Assembly (NCBI RefSeq): GCF_011067135.1
Contig: NZ_JAAMOW010000003.1
Location: 427,350-491,349 of the forward strand
Length of the DNA stretch: 64,000 nt
Direction of reading: 5' to 3'
Source of the DNA: Solimonas terrae
Lineage (GTDB): Bacteria; Pseudomonadota; Gammaproteobacteria; Nevskiales; Nevskiaceae
Part shown: one piece after another, positions 8,337-17,411 of the stretch
Layout: the number at the start of each line of letters is the position of its first letter
Position numbering within the stretch: position 1 is the stretch's first letter
Position numbers and translations under genes: made by a program
The notes under the pieces: model-generated
Told to the model about the DNA's origin: nothing
The model's database searches: none
Seen by the model: only the letters and a program-made list of their open reading frames with translations

Positions 8337-8944
8337 CGCACGAGGCGCAGGCCCAGCGTGCCCGGGGCCGCGTTCGGGTCGCGCACGAACTGCGGGCCGT
8401 TGCCGAGTGCGCCGACCAGACGCGCGGCGCCGCCTTCGGCGTCGACCGCCAGCGACAGGTGATCGGCGTCGGCGCCGAGCACGGCAACCCGGCGCACCCC
8501 GGGCACCGCGCGCAGCGCGCTCAGGGTGCGCGCGTAGTCGGCACTGCCGCGCAGACCGCTGACGACGAGATCGGTGTTCTGCGCCGGTGCCGAGCTGATG
8601 CCCCAGACCGGCAGGCCGGCGGCGCGCAGCTGGCGATCGACCGCGGTCTTGTCGAAGCTGGCGACCAGCTGCAGGCCGCCATTGCCGTTGTCGTAAGCGT
8701 AGCGCTGCACCAGCTGCGGCGCGCCGGCAATGATAGCGGCGGCATTGGCGCTGCTGCCGGGGCCGCTGACGCGTTCGATGACCTCGGCCAGCGCGTTGCG
8801 CAGGCCGCTGTCGCGCGCCACGTCGCTCTGGTCGGCGACCGGTGCGCGGCCTTCGTAGGGGCTGGCGGCCAGGTCCGTCTGTGCCGCGGCGGGCAGGGCG
8901 GTCAGGACCAGGCTGGCGAAAAGTACGGCAATCGGGAGGCGCAT
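8333..8944 (-). CDS. DUF2066 domain secreted/periplasmic protein
   Basis: This 203-residue protein starts at the ATG at 8944 (a TTG six bases upstream is less likely). It has a signal peptide ending ALPAAAQ. It matches DUF2066 proteins, which sit between purM and the hda operon in gammaproteobacteria: a conserved RNALAEVIERVSG segment (about residues 50-63) and a YDNGNGGLQLVASFD block. Function is not known. It heads the minus-strand operon and faces purM across about 100 bp that must hold both promoters. Confidence 0.8.
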   Translation of the reverse strand: MRLPIAVLFASLVLTALPAAAQTDLAASPYEGRAPVADQSDVARDSGLRNALAEVIERVSGPGSSANAAAIIAGAPQLVQRYAYDNGNGGLQLVASFDKTAVDRQLRAAGLPVWGISSAPAQNTDLVVSGLRGSADYARTLSALRAVPGVRRVAVLGADADHLSLAVDAEGGAARLVGALGNGPQFVRDPNAAPGTLGLRLVR

Positions 8945-9046
8945 GGACAAATTATCGGGTGCGTCCCGCTAAAATGACAGGCAATCCGTCGGTCCGCGAT
9001 CCGGTGCCGGCATTTCCACGATTTTTCGAATATCCAGGGCAGACGA

Positions 9047-10078
9047 ATGAAGAAGAGCACCGGGCTGAGCTATCGCGACGCCGGCGTCGATATCGACGCG
9101 GGCGATGCGCTGGTCGACGACATCAAGAAGATCGTCAAGTCGACGCGCCGCCCAGAAGTACTGGCCGGTGTCGGCGGTTTCGGCGCGCTGGTGGGTCTGC
9201 CGAAGAAGTACAAGAAGCCGGTGCTGGTGTCGGGCACCGACGGGGTCGGTACCAAGCTGCGACTTGGCATCGACACCGGTCGGGTGCAGGGCCTGGGCCA
9301 GGATCTGGTCGCGATGTGCGTCAACGATGTCCTCGTGTCCGGCGCCGAACCGCTGTTCTTTCTCGACTACTACGCCACCGGCAAGCTCGATCAGAAGATC
9401 GCTGCGCAGGTCATCAAGGGTGTCGCGCAGGGGTGCAAGCTGGCCGGCTGTGCGCTGGTTGGTGGCGAGACCGCGGAAATGCCGGGCATGTACCAGCCGG
9501 GCGATTTCGATCTGGCCGGCTTTTGCGTTGCCGTTGCCGAGCAGTCGAAGATCATCGATGGCAGCAAGATCAAGGTCGGCGACGTGCTGATCGGCCTGCC
9601 GTCGTCCGGCCCGCATTCGAACGGCTATTCGCTGGTGCGCAAGATTCTCGAAGTCGCCAGGGCCGATCTGAAGACGCCGATCGGCAAGGGCACGCTCGCC
9701 GATGCGCTGATGGCGCCGACCACGATCTACGTCAAGCCGGTGTTGAAGCTGCTCGAGCAGGGCATCAAGGTGCGCGGCATGTCGCACATCACCGGCGGCG
9801 GCATCACCGGCAATCTGCCGCGCGCATTCGCCAGGGGCATCGCCGCGGTCGTCGATACCCAGGGCTGGAAGCGCCCGGAGATCTTCGATTGGCTGCAGGA
9901 TCGGGGCGGTGTCGCGCAGGACGAGATGTGGCGCGTCTTCAACTGCGGCGTCGGCTTCGTGCTGATCGTGCCGCGCCTGCAGGCCGACGCGGCGATGGCG
10001 AGCCTCAGGAAGTCCGGCAGCAAGCCGTTTCTGATGGGCGAGATCGTGCGCGGCAAGCAGGATGTCCGCTACGCGTGA
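9047..10078 (+). CDS. purM: Phosphoribosylformylglycinamidine cyclo-ligase (AIR synthetase)
   Basis: PurM makes 5-aminoimidazole ribonucleotide from FGAM with ATP, the fifth step of de novo purine synthesis. The 343-residue protein shows the family motifs [14 protein letters not shown] near the start, [11 protein letters not shown] (about 65-75), [13 protein letters not shown] and the C-terminal [12 protein letters not shown]. Length matches E. coli PurM (345). It begins the plus-strand cluster purM - purN - DUF3108. Confidence 0.97.
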   Translation: MKKSTGLSYRDAGVDIDAGDALVDDIKKIVKSTRRPEVLAGVGGFGALVGLPKKYKKPVLVSGTDGVGTKLRLGIDTGRVQGLGQDLVAMCVNDVLVSGAEPLFFLDYYATGKLDQKIAAQVIKGVAQGCKLAGCALVGGETAEMPGMYQPGDFDLAGFCVAVAEQSKIIDGSKIKVGDVLIGLPSSGPHSNGYSLVRKILEVARADLKTPIGKGTLADALMAPTTIYVKPVLKLLEQGIKVRGMSHITGGGITGNLPRAFARGIAAVVDTQGWKRPEIFDWLQDRGGVAQDEMWRVFNCGVGFVLIVPRLQADAAMASLRKSGSKPFLMGEIVRGKQDVRYA

Positions 10079-10217
10079 ATCATCGTTCAGGCTACTACGC
10101 TTGGTATCTCGCGCGTCGGCGGTGCTCGCAATGCTCACGTACTGAAGTACGCTGCGCTTGCTGTGCTCCGGCGTCGCGCGACCTGCCGTCGCTCGCGACG
10201 CCTGCATGACGATTCAC
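10075..10217. repeat. Imperfect inverted-repeat element between purM and purN
   Basis: The purM-purN gap has ends GTGAATCATCGTTCAGGC (10075-10092) and the complement of GTGAATCGTCATGCAGGC on the right (ending 10217), matching at 15 of 18 positions. The left end includes the purM stop TGA. The interior contains the palindrome GTACTGAAGTAC (about 10139-10150) followed by a CGCTGCGCTT stretch. I see no gene in it. It may be a distant relative of the elements at 6268 and 16287, but its end sequence is different. Confidence 0.6.
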
Positions 10218-10236
10218 TCAGTGGATTGCTGATTTG

Positions 10237-10899
10237 ATGAGTGCTCGTATCGCGGTTCTCATTTCCGGTGAAGGCCGCAATCTGCAGGCCTTGATCGACG
10301 CCTGCGCGGATCGGCGCATCGACGGCGAGATCGTCTGCGTGCTGAGCAATCGCGCCGATGCCGGCGGTCTGCTGCGGGCGCAGCGGGCCGGTATCGCAAG
10401 CGAGGTCTTGTCGCACCGCGACTACGTGAGTCGCGAGGCATTCGACGCGACGATGATCGCGCGTCTGCGCGCGCATGCGCCGGACATCGTCGTGCTGGCC
10501 GGATTCATGCGAATCCTGACGCCGTCATTCATTGCCGCCTTTGCCGGCCGCATGCTCAACATCCATCCGTCGCTGCTGCCGCGGCATGCGGGCCTGCATA
10601 CGCACGAGGCCGCACTGGCGGCCGGTGACGCCCGCCACGGTGCCACCGTGCATTTCGTCAACGAGCAGCTCGACGGCGGGCCGCTGGTCATTCAGGGCGA
10701 ATTAAGCGTGCGGCCCGACGATGGTCCGGAATCACTCGCGGCCCGCGTGATGGGGGAGATCGAACTGAAGATCTATCCGCAGGCGGTGGCCTGGATGGCC
10801 CGCGGCGAGCTGGCGCTGACCGGATCGCAGGTCCGGTTGCGGGGAAGGATCCTCAACGCACCACTGGGGCTGGACGCACTCGAGGAGAGTTTTCGATGA
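10237..10899 (+). CDS. purN: Phosphoribosylglycinamide formyltransferase
   Basis: PurN transfers a formyl group from 10-formyltetrahydrofolate to GAR in purine synthesis. The 220-residue protein starts at the ATG at 10237, three bases after an in-frame TTG. It contains the GEGRNLQALIDAC phosphate-binding region, the folate/catalytic core MLNIHPSLLPRHAGLHTHEAAL (Asn and His of the NIHPSLLP motif present) and GATVHFVNEQLDGG with the catalytic Asp. It usually reads SGxGSNLQAL, so Arg replaces Ser here. Its stop overlaps the next ATG. Confidence 0.95.
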   Translation: MSARIAVLISGEGRNLQALIDACADRRIDGEIVCVLSNRADAGGLLRAQRAGIASEVLSHRDYVSREAFDATMIARLRAHAPDIVVLAGFMRILTPSFIAAFAGRMLNIHPSLLPRHAGLHTHEAALAAGDARHGATVHFVNEQLDGGPLVIQGELSVRPDDGPESLAARVMGEIELKIYPQAVAWMARGELALTGSQVRLRGRILNAPLGLDALEESFR

Positions 10900-11708
10900 G
10901 GCAGTTGTACAAGACCGCTGCGTGGGCGGGCATCGTCGTCGCCGTGCTGACGGCAAGGGCGCTGCCGGCACGGGCTGCGGCCGGCAGCAGCGCCGGCGCG
11001 ACGGCGGCGGCTTCCACGGCGGCGGCGAACGCGAATGCCGACGTTGCCGAGCCGGCAAAGCTGGACGCCGATTTCTGGGCGCCGAGGGCCGACCGCTACA
11101 GCGTCGAATGGGGCAGTGTCTCGCTTGGCGAGGGCACGATCTCGCTGAAGCCGACCGACGACGACTGCTTCGAATACCACTCGGAAACCGATCCGATCGC
11201 GATCGTGCGCTGGACCTACGGTTCGCCCAGCGAATTCAGCACGTTCTGCGTGCACGACGGCCAGGTCTTTCCGACGCACTTCCAGTACAGCAACGACCAT
11301 CGCACGGACGACAACTTCACGCTCGACTTCGATCCGAAGGCGCAGCGTGTGAAGATGATCCAGGGTGGTGACATCACCGAGATTCACGTACCCGATCCGG
11401 TCTATGACCGCTTCTCGATCCAGGAAGCGGTGCGCCTGTGGGCGGCCCGCAATGCCGGGCGCATCGGCCTCGAGCGCGACTTTGCGTTTCTGGACGAGGA
11501 CAAGCTGAGGACCTACCGCTTCCGCATCCAGCCGCACGAGACCGTGAAGACGCCGGCCGGAAGTTTCGACACGGTGCTGGTCGAACGCATCGACAACCCG
11601 AAGAAGTCGTATCGCTACTGGCTGGCGCCGTCGCGCGAATACATCCCGGTCAGGATCGAGCACATCAACAAGGGCAAGACCGAACTGCGCATGGCGCTGC
11701 TGAAGTAG
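10896..11708 (+). CDS. DUF3108 domain exported protein
   Basis: The product has 270 residues, with an N-terminal signal sequence (AAWAGIVVAVLTARALPARA, residues 8-27) and an Ala-rich linker. The DUF3108 domain (about 60-270) is predicted to form a large beta-barrel-like fold, with conserved YSVEWGSVSLGEGTISL and a C-terminal REYIPVRIEHINKGKTELRMAL. The family has no established function and commonly follows purN in this bacterial group. It overlaps purN by 4 bp. Confidence 0.8.
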   Translation: MRQLYKTAAWAGIVVAVLTARALPARAAAGSSAGATAAASTAAANANADVAEPAKLDADFWAPRADRYSVEWGSVSLGEGTISLKPTDDDCFEYHSETDPIAIVRWTYGSPSEFSTFCVHDGQVFPTHFQYSNDHRTDDNFTLDFDPKAQRVKMIQGGDITEIHVPDPVYDRFSIQEAVRLWAARNAGRIGLERDFAFLDEDKLRTYRFRIQPHETVKTPAGSFDTVLVERIDNPKKSYRYWLAPSREYIPVRIEHINKGKTELRMALLK

Positions 11709-11727
11709 CCGCCGCTCCGCTGCCGGT

Positions 11728-13083
11728 CTATCGGCCGGTTTCGAGCACGCCTTCGGCGCGCAGCTTGTCGAGGTGGCTTTCGATGTTGAGGCGCGCGAGC
11801 GGGAGCAGGCGCGGATCGACATCGCTGTAGATCGTCTTCAGCATGGTGTCGAGATCCTGACCCTCGTGCCACAGCGCCAGCACCTGCTGCTCGCGCTGGC
11901 GGCGATGCTTCAGGGTTTCCTCCAGCCGGTAGACGGTGCCGAGCGCGATGCCGTGCGACGGGATGATCACGCGCGGCGCCAGTGCGATCAGTCGTTCCAG
12001 CGTCGCGAAGTACTTGCGCATGTCGCCTTCCGGCTTGGCGATGACGACGGTGCCGATGCCCTGGATCAGATCGCCGACGATGCACCAGCTGCGGTCTTCC
12101 GGCATCAATGCCAGATGGCCTTCGTCGTGGCCCGGGACTTCGTGGACGTGCACCGCGCGGCCCAGCCAGCGGCAGATCACGTCGCCTTCGCGGTAGTGAT
12201 GCACGGCAAGCTCGTGAAAGTAGTCCATGCCCTTCTTCGCCAGCAGGCGTTGCTGGGTGTCTTCGGACATGCCGATCGGCACGCCGAGACGCCGCGCGAT
12301 ATCCGGCGCGCGTTCGTGATGGTCCGGATGATGGTGGGTGAGGAAGACCTCGTGGATACCGTAGCGGTCGACCAGTCCGCACAGTTTGTCCATTTCCTCG
12401 TCGCTGGCCGGCGACGGGTCGACCAGAATGCGATGTGACTGCGAGTCGCCGAGCAGAAAGCAGTTGGTGTGTTCGGCGGGCGGCAAGGTATGCGAACGCA
12501 CGAGGATGTTGCGGACGCCGTAGGGCACTTCGATGACCGGCAGTTCGAAGTCGACGCGCCTGCGGAAATCCAGACCCGGTACGTCGTCGAGCGTGATGTC
12601 GCCGGCCAGCGCCTCGATGACCGCCAGCGTCGGCGGCGCGGCCAGCAGCTGGCCGTCGCGGTAGCGCGCCAGCCAGGCGGACGGTGTCGCCCACTCCGCC
12701 GAATGAATCTCGTGCAGGTCGACCGTCACGGCCGGCTTGTCTGCGAGTTCGATGATGAAGAAATGAGTGTTGAAGCGGCGCGCCTGATTCGGCGGCGTCA
12801 GCGCGATGCCGATCGGCCGGACGCGAATGCCGGCAGCGGGCACCGTCGTCAGGTCGACCGACAGTTCCTCGCGGATCTCGCGCAGCAGGCTGCGCAGCAG
12901 ACGTCCCTCGAAGCCGTCGCAGAACGATGGCAACGCATCGCCGTCGCTGTCTTCCGGATCGATCTTGCCACCGGGAAACGCGTGATAGCCGGGAAACGCC
13001 TTCAGGAATGGCTGGCGCCGCACCATCAGCATTTCATTGCCGCTGACGATGACGGCGGTGACGGCGTCGACGATCTTGCTCAT
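11728..13083 (-). CDS. Nudix hydrolase - metallo-beta-lactamase fold fusion protein
   Basis: A 451-residue two-domain enzyme. The N-terminal Nudix domain (about 5-165) has a split Nudix box: FPGGKIDPED, an insertion of about 15 residues, then LLREIREELSVDL, which keeps the REExxEE-type metal ligands. The C-terminal MBL domain (about 180-400) has the THHHPDHHE zinc motif, EVPGHDEGH and the later histidine in PSHGIALG, followed by a winged-helix-like tail. It resembles LACTB2-type hydrolases joined to a nucleotide-diphosphatase, so a role in nucleotide or CoA metabolite clean-up is plausible but unproven. Confidence 0.85.
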   Translation of the reverse strand: MSKIVDAVTAVIVSGNEMLMVRRQPFLKAFPGYHAFPGGKIDPEDSDGDALPSFCDGFEGRLLRSLLREIREELSVDLTTVPAAGIRVRPIGIALTPPNQARRFNTHFFIIELADKPAVTVDLHEIHSAEWATPSAWLARYRDGQLLAAPPTLAVIEALAGDITLDDVPGLDFRRRVDFELPVIEVPYGVRNILVRSHTLPPAEHTNCFLLGDSQSHRILVDPSPASDEEMDKLCGLVDRYGIHEVFLTHHHPDHHERAPDIARRLGVPIGMSEDTQQRLLAKKGMDYFHELAVHHYREGDVICRWLGRAVHVHEVPGHDEGHLALMPEDRSWCIVGDLIQGIGTVVIAKPEGDMRKYFATLERLIALAPRVIIPSHGIALGTVYRLEETLKHRRQREQQVLALWHEGQDLDTMLKTIYSDVDPRLLPLARLNIESHLDKLRAEGVLETGR

Positions 13084-13197
13084 TTCAGTTCCGGGCCGGA
13101 CGAGCGGCCATTATCGCGCGCGGGGCCGGATCGCGTCGCGACGGTCGCGGCGGGCAGGTCGTAGAATGCGGCGCGCTCCCACTGTCGGGACGCCGCA

Positions 13198-15027
13198 ATG
13201 GCCAAGGACAGACACGACATGACGGCACAGCCGATCGAACAGGCAGCGCTCGACGCTGCGCTGGAAACGCCGGAGGTGGCAAAGCCGGCGGCGCGCCGCC
13301 GCCTCAGCGCCTTGCGCAGTCTGGGCCCTTATCTGCGCCGCTACCGGCTGCGGCTGTTGCTGGCGCTGCTGATGCTGTGCACCAGTTCGGCGGCATTTCT
13401 GGCCGTGCCGCTGGCGTTCCGCGGACTGATCGATCACGGCTTTGTCGCCGGCGGCCAGATGCAGGGGCATTTCCTCGGCCTGTTCGGGATCGCCGTGCTC
13501 TGGGGTTGCGCCAGCGCCGCGCGCTTCTATCAGGTCAGCTGGATCGGCGAACGCATCACCGCCGATCTGCGCAGCGCGGTCTATCACCGCATGCTCGATC
13601 AGTCGCCCGAGTACTTCGAAACCACGCGTACCGGCGAGGTGCTGTCGCGTCTGACCGGCGATACGACCCTGGTGCAGACCGTGGTCGGCTCGTCGATGTC
13701 GATGGGCCTGCGCAGTTTCTTCCAGTTCACCGGCGGCCTGCTGATGCTGGCCGTGACCAGCCCCAAACTGTTCTTCGTGACCCTGCTGCTGCTGCTGTTC
13801 GTGGTTGTGCCGCTGGTGATGACCGGCCGCCGTCTGCGCAAGCTGTCGCGCGAATCGCAGGATCGCATTGCCGACAGTTCGGCCGTTGCCGGCGAGGTCC
13901 TCAACGCCATTCCCACGGTACAGGCCTTCACCAACGAGGCCTACGAAACCGGCCGTTTCGACGATGCGGTGGAGCGCAGCTTCACGACCGCGATCCGCCG
14001 CACGCTGATGCGCGCGCTGCTGACCGGCGGCATGATCGTCGGCGTGTTCGGTGCGATCGTGTTCGTGCTCTGGCTCGGCGCGCAGTCGGTCGCCAGCGGT
14101 GCGATGACGGCCGGCGAGCTGACCTCGTTCATCATGTACGCAGCGATCACCGCCGGCGGCGTCGGCGTGCTCGCCGAGGTCTGGGGCGACGTGATGCGTG
14201 CTGCCGGCGCCACCGAGCGCCTGATGGAGCTGATGCGCGCGGAGCCGACGATCGCGGCGCCGGCGCAGCCGCGCCGGCTGCCGGAAACGCGTCAGGCACG
14301 GCTGCAGTTCGATCGCGTCAGCTTCCGCTATCCGTCGCGGCCGCTGACCGCGGCACTGGACGGCCTCGACCTCGACATTCGCGAAGGCGAGACGGTCGCG
14401 CTGGTCGGCCCGAGCGGCGCCGGCAAGACCACCGTCTTCCAGCTGCTGCAGCGCTTCTACGATGTCGGCGCCGGCGCGATCCGCCTCAATGGCGTGGACA
14501 TCCGCGAGCTGCATCCGAACAGCTTGCGTGCGCACATCGGCCTGGTGCCGCAGGAGCCGGTGGTGTTCTCGACCGATGCGCTCGAGAACATCCGCTATGG
14601 CCGGCGCGACGCCAGCGATGCCGAGGTCATTGCCGCGGCGCGCACGGCGCTCGCCGACGAGTTCATCGTGCGGCTGCCGGACGGTTACCAGACCTTTCTC
14701 GGCGAGCGCGGCACGCGCCTGTCGGGCGGACAGAGACAGCGCATCGCGATCGCGCGCGCCATTCTCAAGAATCCGCCGCTGCTGTTGCTCGACGAGGCGA
14801 CCAGTGCGCTCGACGCCGAAAGCGAGGCGCTGGTGCAGCGCGGCCTGGAAGCGGCGATGGCGGGGCGTACGACGCTGATCATCGCGCACCGTCTGGCGAC
14901 CGTGCAGCAGGCCGATCGCATCGTCGTGCTCGAAAACGGCCGCGTGATCGAGGTCGGCACGCCGGCGGAGCTGGCGCGCAGCGGTGGTCTCTACGCGCGG
15001 CTGGCGAGCCTGCAGCTGGTGTCCTAG
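13198..15027 (+). CDS. ABC exporter, MsbA/BmrA-like half-transporter
   Basis: This 609-residue half-transporter has a six-helix membrane domain (about 45-320) and an ATPase domain (about 345-609). The ATPase is intact: Walker A GPSGAGKTT, Q-loop VPQEPVVF, signature LSGGQRQR, Walker B LLLLDEATSALD and H-loop IIAHRLA. It probably works as a homodimer exporting lipids or hydrophobic compounds; lipid A flippases and drug exporters share this layout. A start at the ATG at 13219 (MTAQP) is also possible, with AAGGA 11 bases upstream. Confidence 0.88.
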   Translation: MAKDRHDMTAQPIEQAALDAALETPEVAKPAARRRLSALRSLGPYLRRYRLRLLLALLMLCTSSAAFLAVPLAFRGLIDHGFVAGGQMQGHFLGLFGIAVLWGCASAARFYQVSWIGERITADLRSAVYHRMLDQSPEYFETTRTGEVLSRLTGDTTLVQTVVGSSMSMGLRSFFQFTGGLLMLAVTSPKLFFVTLLLLLFVVVPLVMTGRRLRKLSRESQDRIADSSAVAGEVLNAIPTVQAFTNEAYETGRFDDAVERSFTTAIRRTLMRALLTGGMIVGVFGAIVFVLWLGAQSVASGAMTAGELTSFIMYAAITAGGVGVLAEVWGDVMRAAGATERLMELMRAEPTIAAPAQPRRLPETRQARLQFDRVSFRYPSRPLTAALDGLDLDIREGETVALVGPSGAGKTTVFQLLQRFYDVGAGAIRLNGVDIRELHPNSLRAHIGLVPQEPVVFSTDALENIRYGRRDASDAEVIAAARTALADEFIVRLPDGYQTFLGERGTRLSGGQRQRIAIARAILKNPPLLLLDEATSALDAESEALVQRGLEAAMAGRTTLIIAHRLATVQQADRIVVLENGRVIEVGTPAELARSGGLYARLASLQLVS

Positions 15028-15158
15028 ATCGTGGGACGAACGGCCGCCCGCAGCGCCGCCACGGGATGCAGCGGTGCCTGGTTCACGACAGCTTCAGATG
15101 TTCCGATAATGATGTCGCTGCCCGCGGTTCCGACCGCCTCTGTCCGCCGTGAGACTTC

Positions 15159-16286
15159 ATGAACCGTTTGCAAGCCGTGCATGCGCTGGGCCAGTCCATC
15201 TGGGTCGATTTCATCAGCCGCGAGTTGCTGGCGTCCGGCGGCCTGCGACGGCTGATCGAGGACGACGCCGTCACCGGCCTGACCTCGAACCCGGCGATCT
15301 TCGAAAAGGCGATCGGTGCCGGCGGTGACTACGACGCCGCACTGCGCACGCTGGTCGCGGCTGGCACCCGCGAACCGGCCACCTTGTTCGAGCATCTTGC
15401 GATCGACGATATCCGCGCCGCGGCCGATGAATTCCGCAAGGTCTATGACCAGACCCGCGCCGCCGACGGTTACGTCAGTCTCGAAGTCTCGCCGCGGCTG
15501 GCCAACGACGCGGCCGGCACGATCGCGCAGGCGCGCCGCCTGTGGGCGGAAGTGCGACGCGACAATCTGATGATCAAGGTGCCCGGCACCGCCGCCGGCG
15601 TCGAGGCGGTGCGCACGCTGATCGGCGAGGGTATCAACGTCAATGTCACCCTGCTGTTTTCGCGCGAGGCCTACCGCGCCGTTGCCGAAGCCTACGTCGA
15701 TGGCGTCGAAACCTGGACGCAGCGCAACGGCAGTGCCGCGAACATCGCCAGCGTCGCCAGCTTCTTCGTCAGCCGCATCGATGCAGCGATGGATGCCGAG
15801 CTGCAAGGTCGCATCGACGCCGGCGATCCGGCTTCGGCGCGCTTGCAGAAGTTGCTGGGCAGCGTCGCAATCGCCAATGCGCGGCTTGCCTATCAGGACA
15901 GCAAGGCCATCTTCACGACACCGCGTTGGCAGCAGCTGGCGCAGCAGTCGCGCGCGCGTCCGCAGCGTCTGCTGTGGGCGAGCACCGGCACCAAGAATCC
16001 GGCATTCCGTGACACGCTGTACGTCGAGGAACTGATCGGTCCCGACACCGTCAACACGGTGCCGCCGGCGACGCTCGATGCGTTTCGCGATCACGGCGAA
16101 GCCCGTTCGCGGCTGCAGCAGGCGATCGGCGAGGCGCAGGCGGTATTCGACGAGATCGACGCACTGCAGCTGCCGTTCGCGTCGATCGTCGAGCGTCTGG
16201 TCGTCGATGGCGTGCAGCTGTTCGTCGATGCCGACGACAAGCTGCTCGCAGCAGTGACCCGCAAGCGGGACGCCGCCGGCGTCTAA
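15159..16286 (+). CDS. tal: Transaldolase
   Basis: Transaldolase moves a dihydroxyacetone unit between sedoheptulose-7-phosphate and glyceraldehyde-3-phosphate in the non-oxidative pentose phosphate pathway. The 375-residue protein is the longer type. It carries the signature GLTSNPAIFEKAI (about 39-51), the Schiff-base lysine K140 in NLMIKVPGT and a WASTGTKNP motif. The TAA stop abuts repeat copy 2, which may act on its 3' end. Confidence 0.95.
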   Translation: MNRLQAVHALGQSIWVDFISRELLASGGLRRLIEDDAVTGLTSNPAIFEKAIGAGGDYDAALRTLVAAGTREPATLFEHLAIDDIRAAADEFRKVYDQTRAADGYVSLEVSPRLANDAAGTIAQARRLWAEVRRDNLMIKVPGTAAGVEAVRTLIGEGINVNVTLLFSREAYRAVAEAYVDGVETWTQRNGSAANIASVASFFVSRIDAAMDAELQGRIDAGDPASARLQKLLGSVAIANARLAYQDSKAIFTTPRWQQLAQQSRARPQRLLWASTGTKNPAFRDTLYVEELIGPDTVNTVPPATLDAFRDHGEARSRLQQAIGEAQAVFDEIDALQLPFASIVERLVVDGVQLFVDADDKLLAAVTRKRDAAGV

Positions 16287-16450
16287 GGCCTGTCGACGCT
16301 CATGGCGCCATCCCGAGACGGGGCTGGCACGCTTCGCCACATCGCTGCGTCTCCCGTCGCGCATGTACCCCACACGTACACTTCACTCCTCGTTCCTGCG
16401 CTGCGGCAGAACGAACTCGGTCACGGCGATGTCATCAGCGTTGACAGGCC
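16287..16450. repeat. Stop-codon-abutting palindromic repeat, copy 2
   Basis: The left end GGCCTGTCGACGCTCATG (16287-16304) and the complement of the right end CATCAGCGTTGACAGGCC (16433-16450) agree at 16 of 18 positions. The left end begins directly after the TAA of the transaldolase gene. The interior (about 16373-16430) contains GTACCCCACACGTAC and a CTTCACTCCTCGTTCCTG stretch, which resembles copy 3. With the following 150 bp it fills the 318-bp gap before the BON gene; I see no gene there. Confidence 0.75.
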
Positions 16451-16604
16451 CCGGCGCACCGGCGCTGTCGCTGAGCCGGCGATGAACTTCGAAGTCAGCT
16501 TCAATTCAGAGCGATAAGGCAGCATGGTGGCCGTCCGGAAATGATCCGGTACCCACCCGGTCCGCAACAGGATGTCGCGGATCGCAGTGACAAGGAGAGT
16601 CGAA

Positions 16605-16934
16605 ATGAAGATGAAAGCCCTGCTTGTAGCAACGATGCTCACCGTGGGCGCAGCTCCGCTGCTGGCGCAGGCCGACACCGCGCCGGCCCACAAGACCGAG
16701 GCTGGCCAGTACGTCGCAGATTCGGCGATCACCGCCAAGGTGAAGGCCGCGTTGCTGGCCGAGAAGGGTCTGAAGTCGACCGACATCAGCGTCGAGACCC
16801 AGAATGGCAGCGTGCAGCTGTCCGGCTACGTGGTGTCCTCGGCGCAGATCGACCAGGCGGTCGATGTGACCAAGCACGTGAATGGCGTGAAGGACGTGAA
16901 CAACGACCTTCGCCTGAAGACCGCCACCGAGTAG
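16605..16934 (+). CDS. BON domain periplasmic protein (OsmY-like)
   Basis: This 109-residue secreted protein has a signal peptide ending PLLAQA and one BON domain (about residues 37-105: DSAITAKVKAALLAEKGL, VQLSGYVVSSAQI, VNGVKDVNNDLRL). BON proteins such as OsmY bind the periplasmic face of membranes and often respond to osmotic stress. The start is the ATG at 16605, preceded by AAGGAG at 16592-16597. A strong terminator follows at 16952. Confidence 0.88.
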   Translation: MKMKALLVATMLTVGAAPLLAQADTAPAHKTEAGQYVADSAITAKVKAALLAEKGLKSTDISVETQNGSVQLSGYVVSSAQIDQAVDVTKHVNGVKDVNNDLRLKTATE

Positions 16935-16951
16935 CGGTGCAGGTCTTCGAC

Positions 16952-16985
16952 CCCGTCACGACTCCGGTCGTGGCGGGATTTTTTT
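16952..16985 (+). terminator. Rho-independent terminator after the BON gene
   Basis: Stem CCCGTCACGAC, loop TCCG, stem GTCGTGGCGGG (one G-T wobble), followed by ATTTTTTT. It lies 18 bp after the stop and 36 bp before the stop of the convergent hslR. Confidence 0.92.
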
Positions 16986-17020
16986 GCACGCTGTTCCGCG
17001 CTCGCGCCGAACCTCAACAC

Positions 17021-17398
17021 CTAGAGACTGCGCTTGAACCGATCGAGGTCGCGGCGTTCCTTTTTGCTCGGCCGGTGATCGCTGATGGTCTGCCCGGCGG
17101 CACGCAGTTGCAGACGCAGCTGCTCTCGCCGCTGGGCGCCTTCCGCCGTTTCCTCGTAGAGCTGCCGGGCGTCCGGCGCGCCGCCGCGCTTGATCGACAG
17201 CCCGGTGACGACGATCTCGAACGCATCGTTGCCGCGCCGAACGTCCAGTTTCATGCCGAGGCGCACGTCCTTGGCGACCTTGCAGCGCTCGCCCTGACAT
17301 CGGACATGGCCGGCTTCGATCGCCTCCCTGGCCAGCGTGCGCGTACGGAAGAAGCGCGCCGCCCACAGCCATTGATCGAGCCGGACGGCTTCGCTCAC
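17021..17398 (-). CDS. hslR: Ribosome-associated heat shock protein Hsp15
   Basis: Hsp15 is a small S4-domain RNA-binding protein that rescues 50S subunits carrying blocked nascent chains. The 125-residue product shows the S4 core VRLDQWLWAARFFRTRTLA (from about residue 5), a GHVRCQGERCK turn and a basic C-terminal tail. I place the start at the GTG at 17398, 13 bp after the cysH stop; no in-frame ATG exists before the S4 domain. It is co-transcribed downstream of cysH. Confidence 0.88.
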   Translation of the reverse strand: MSEAVRLDQWLWAARFFRTRTLAREAIEAGHVRCQGERCKVAKDVRLGMKLDVRRGNDAFEIVVTGLSIKRGGAPDARQLYEETAEGAQRREQLRLQLRAAGQTISDHRPSKKERRDLDRFKRSL

Positions 17399-17411
17399 GT
17401 CTGCCGCAACC

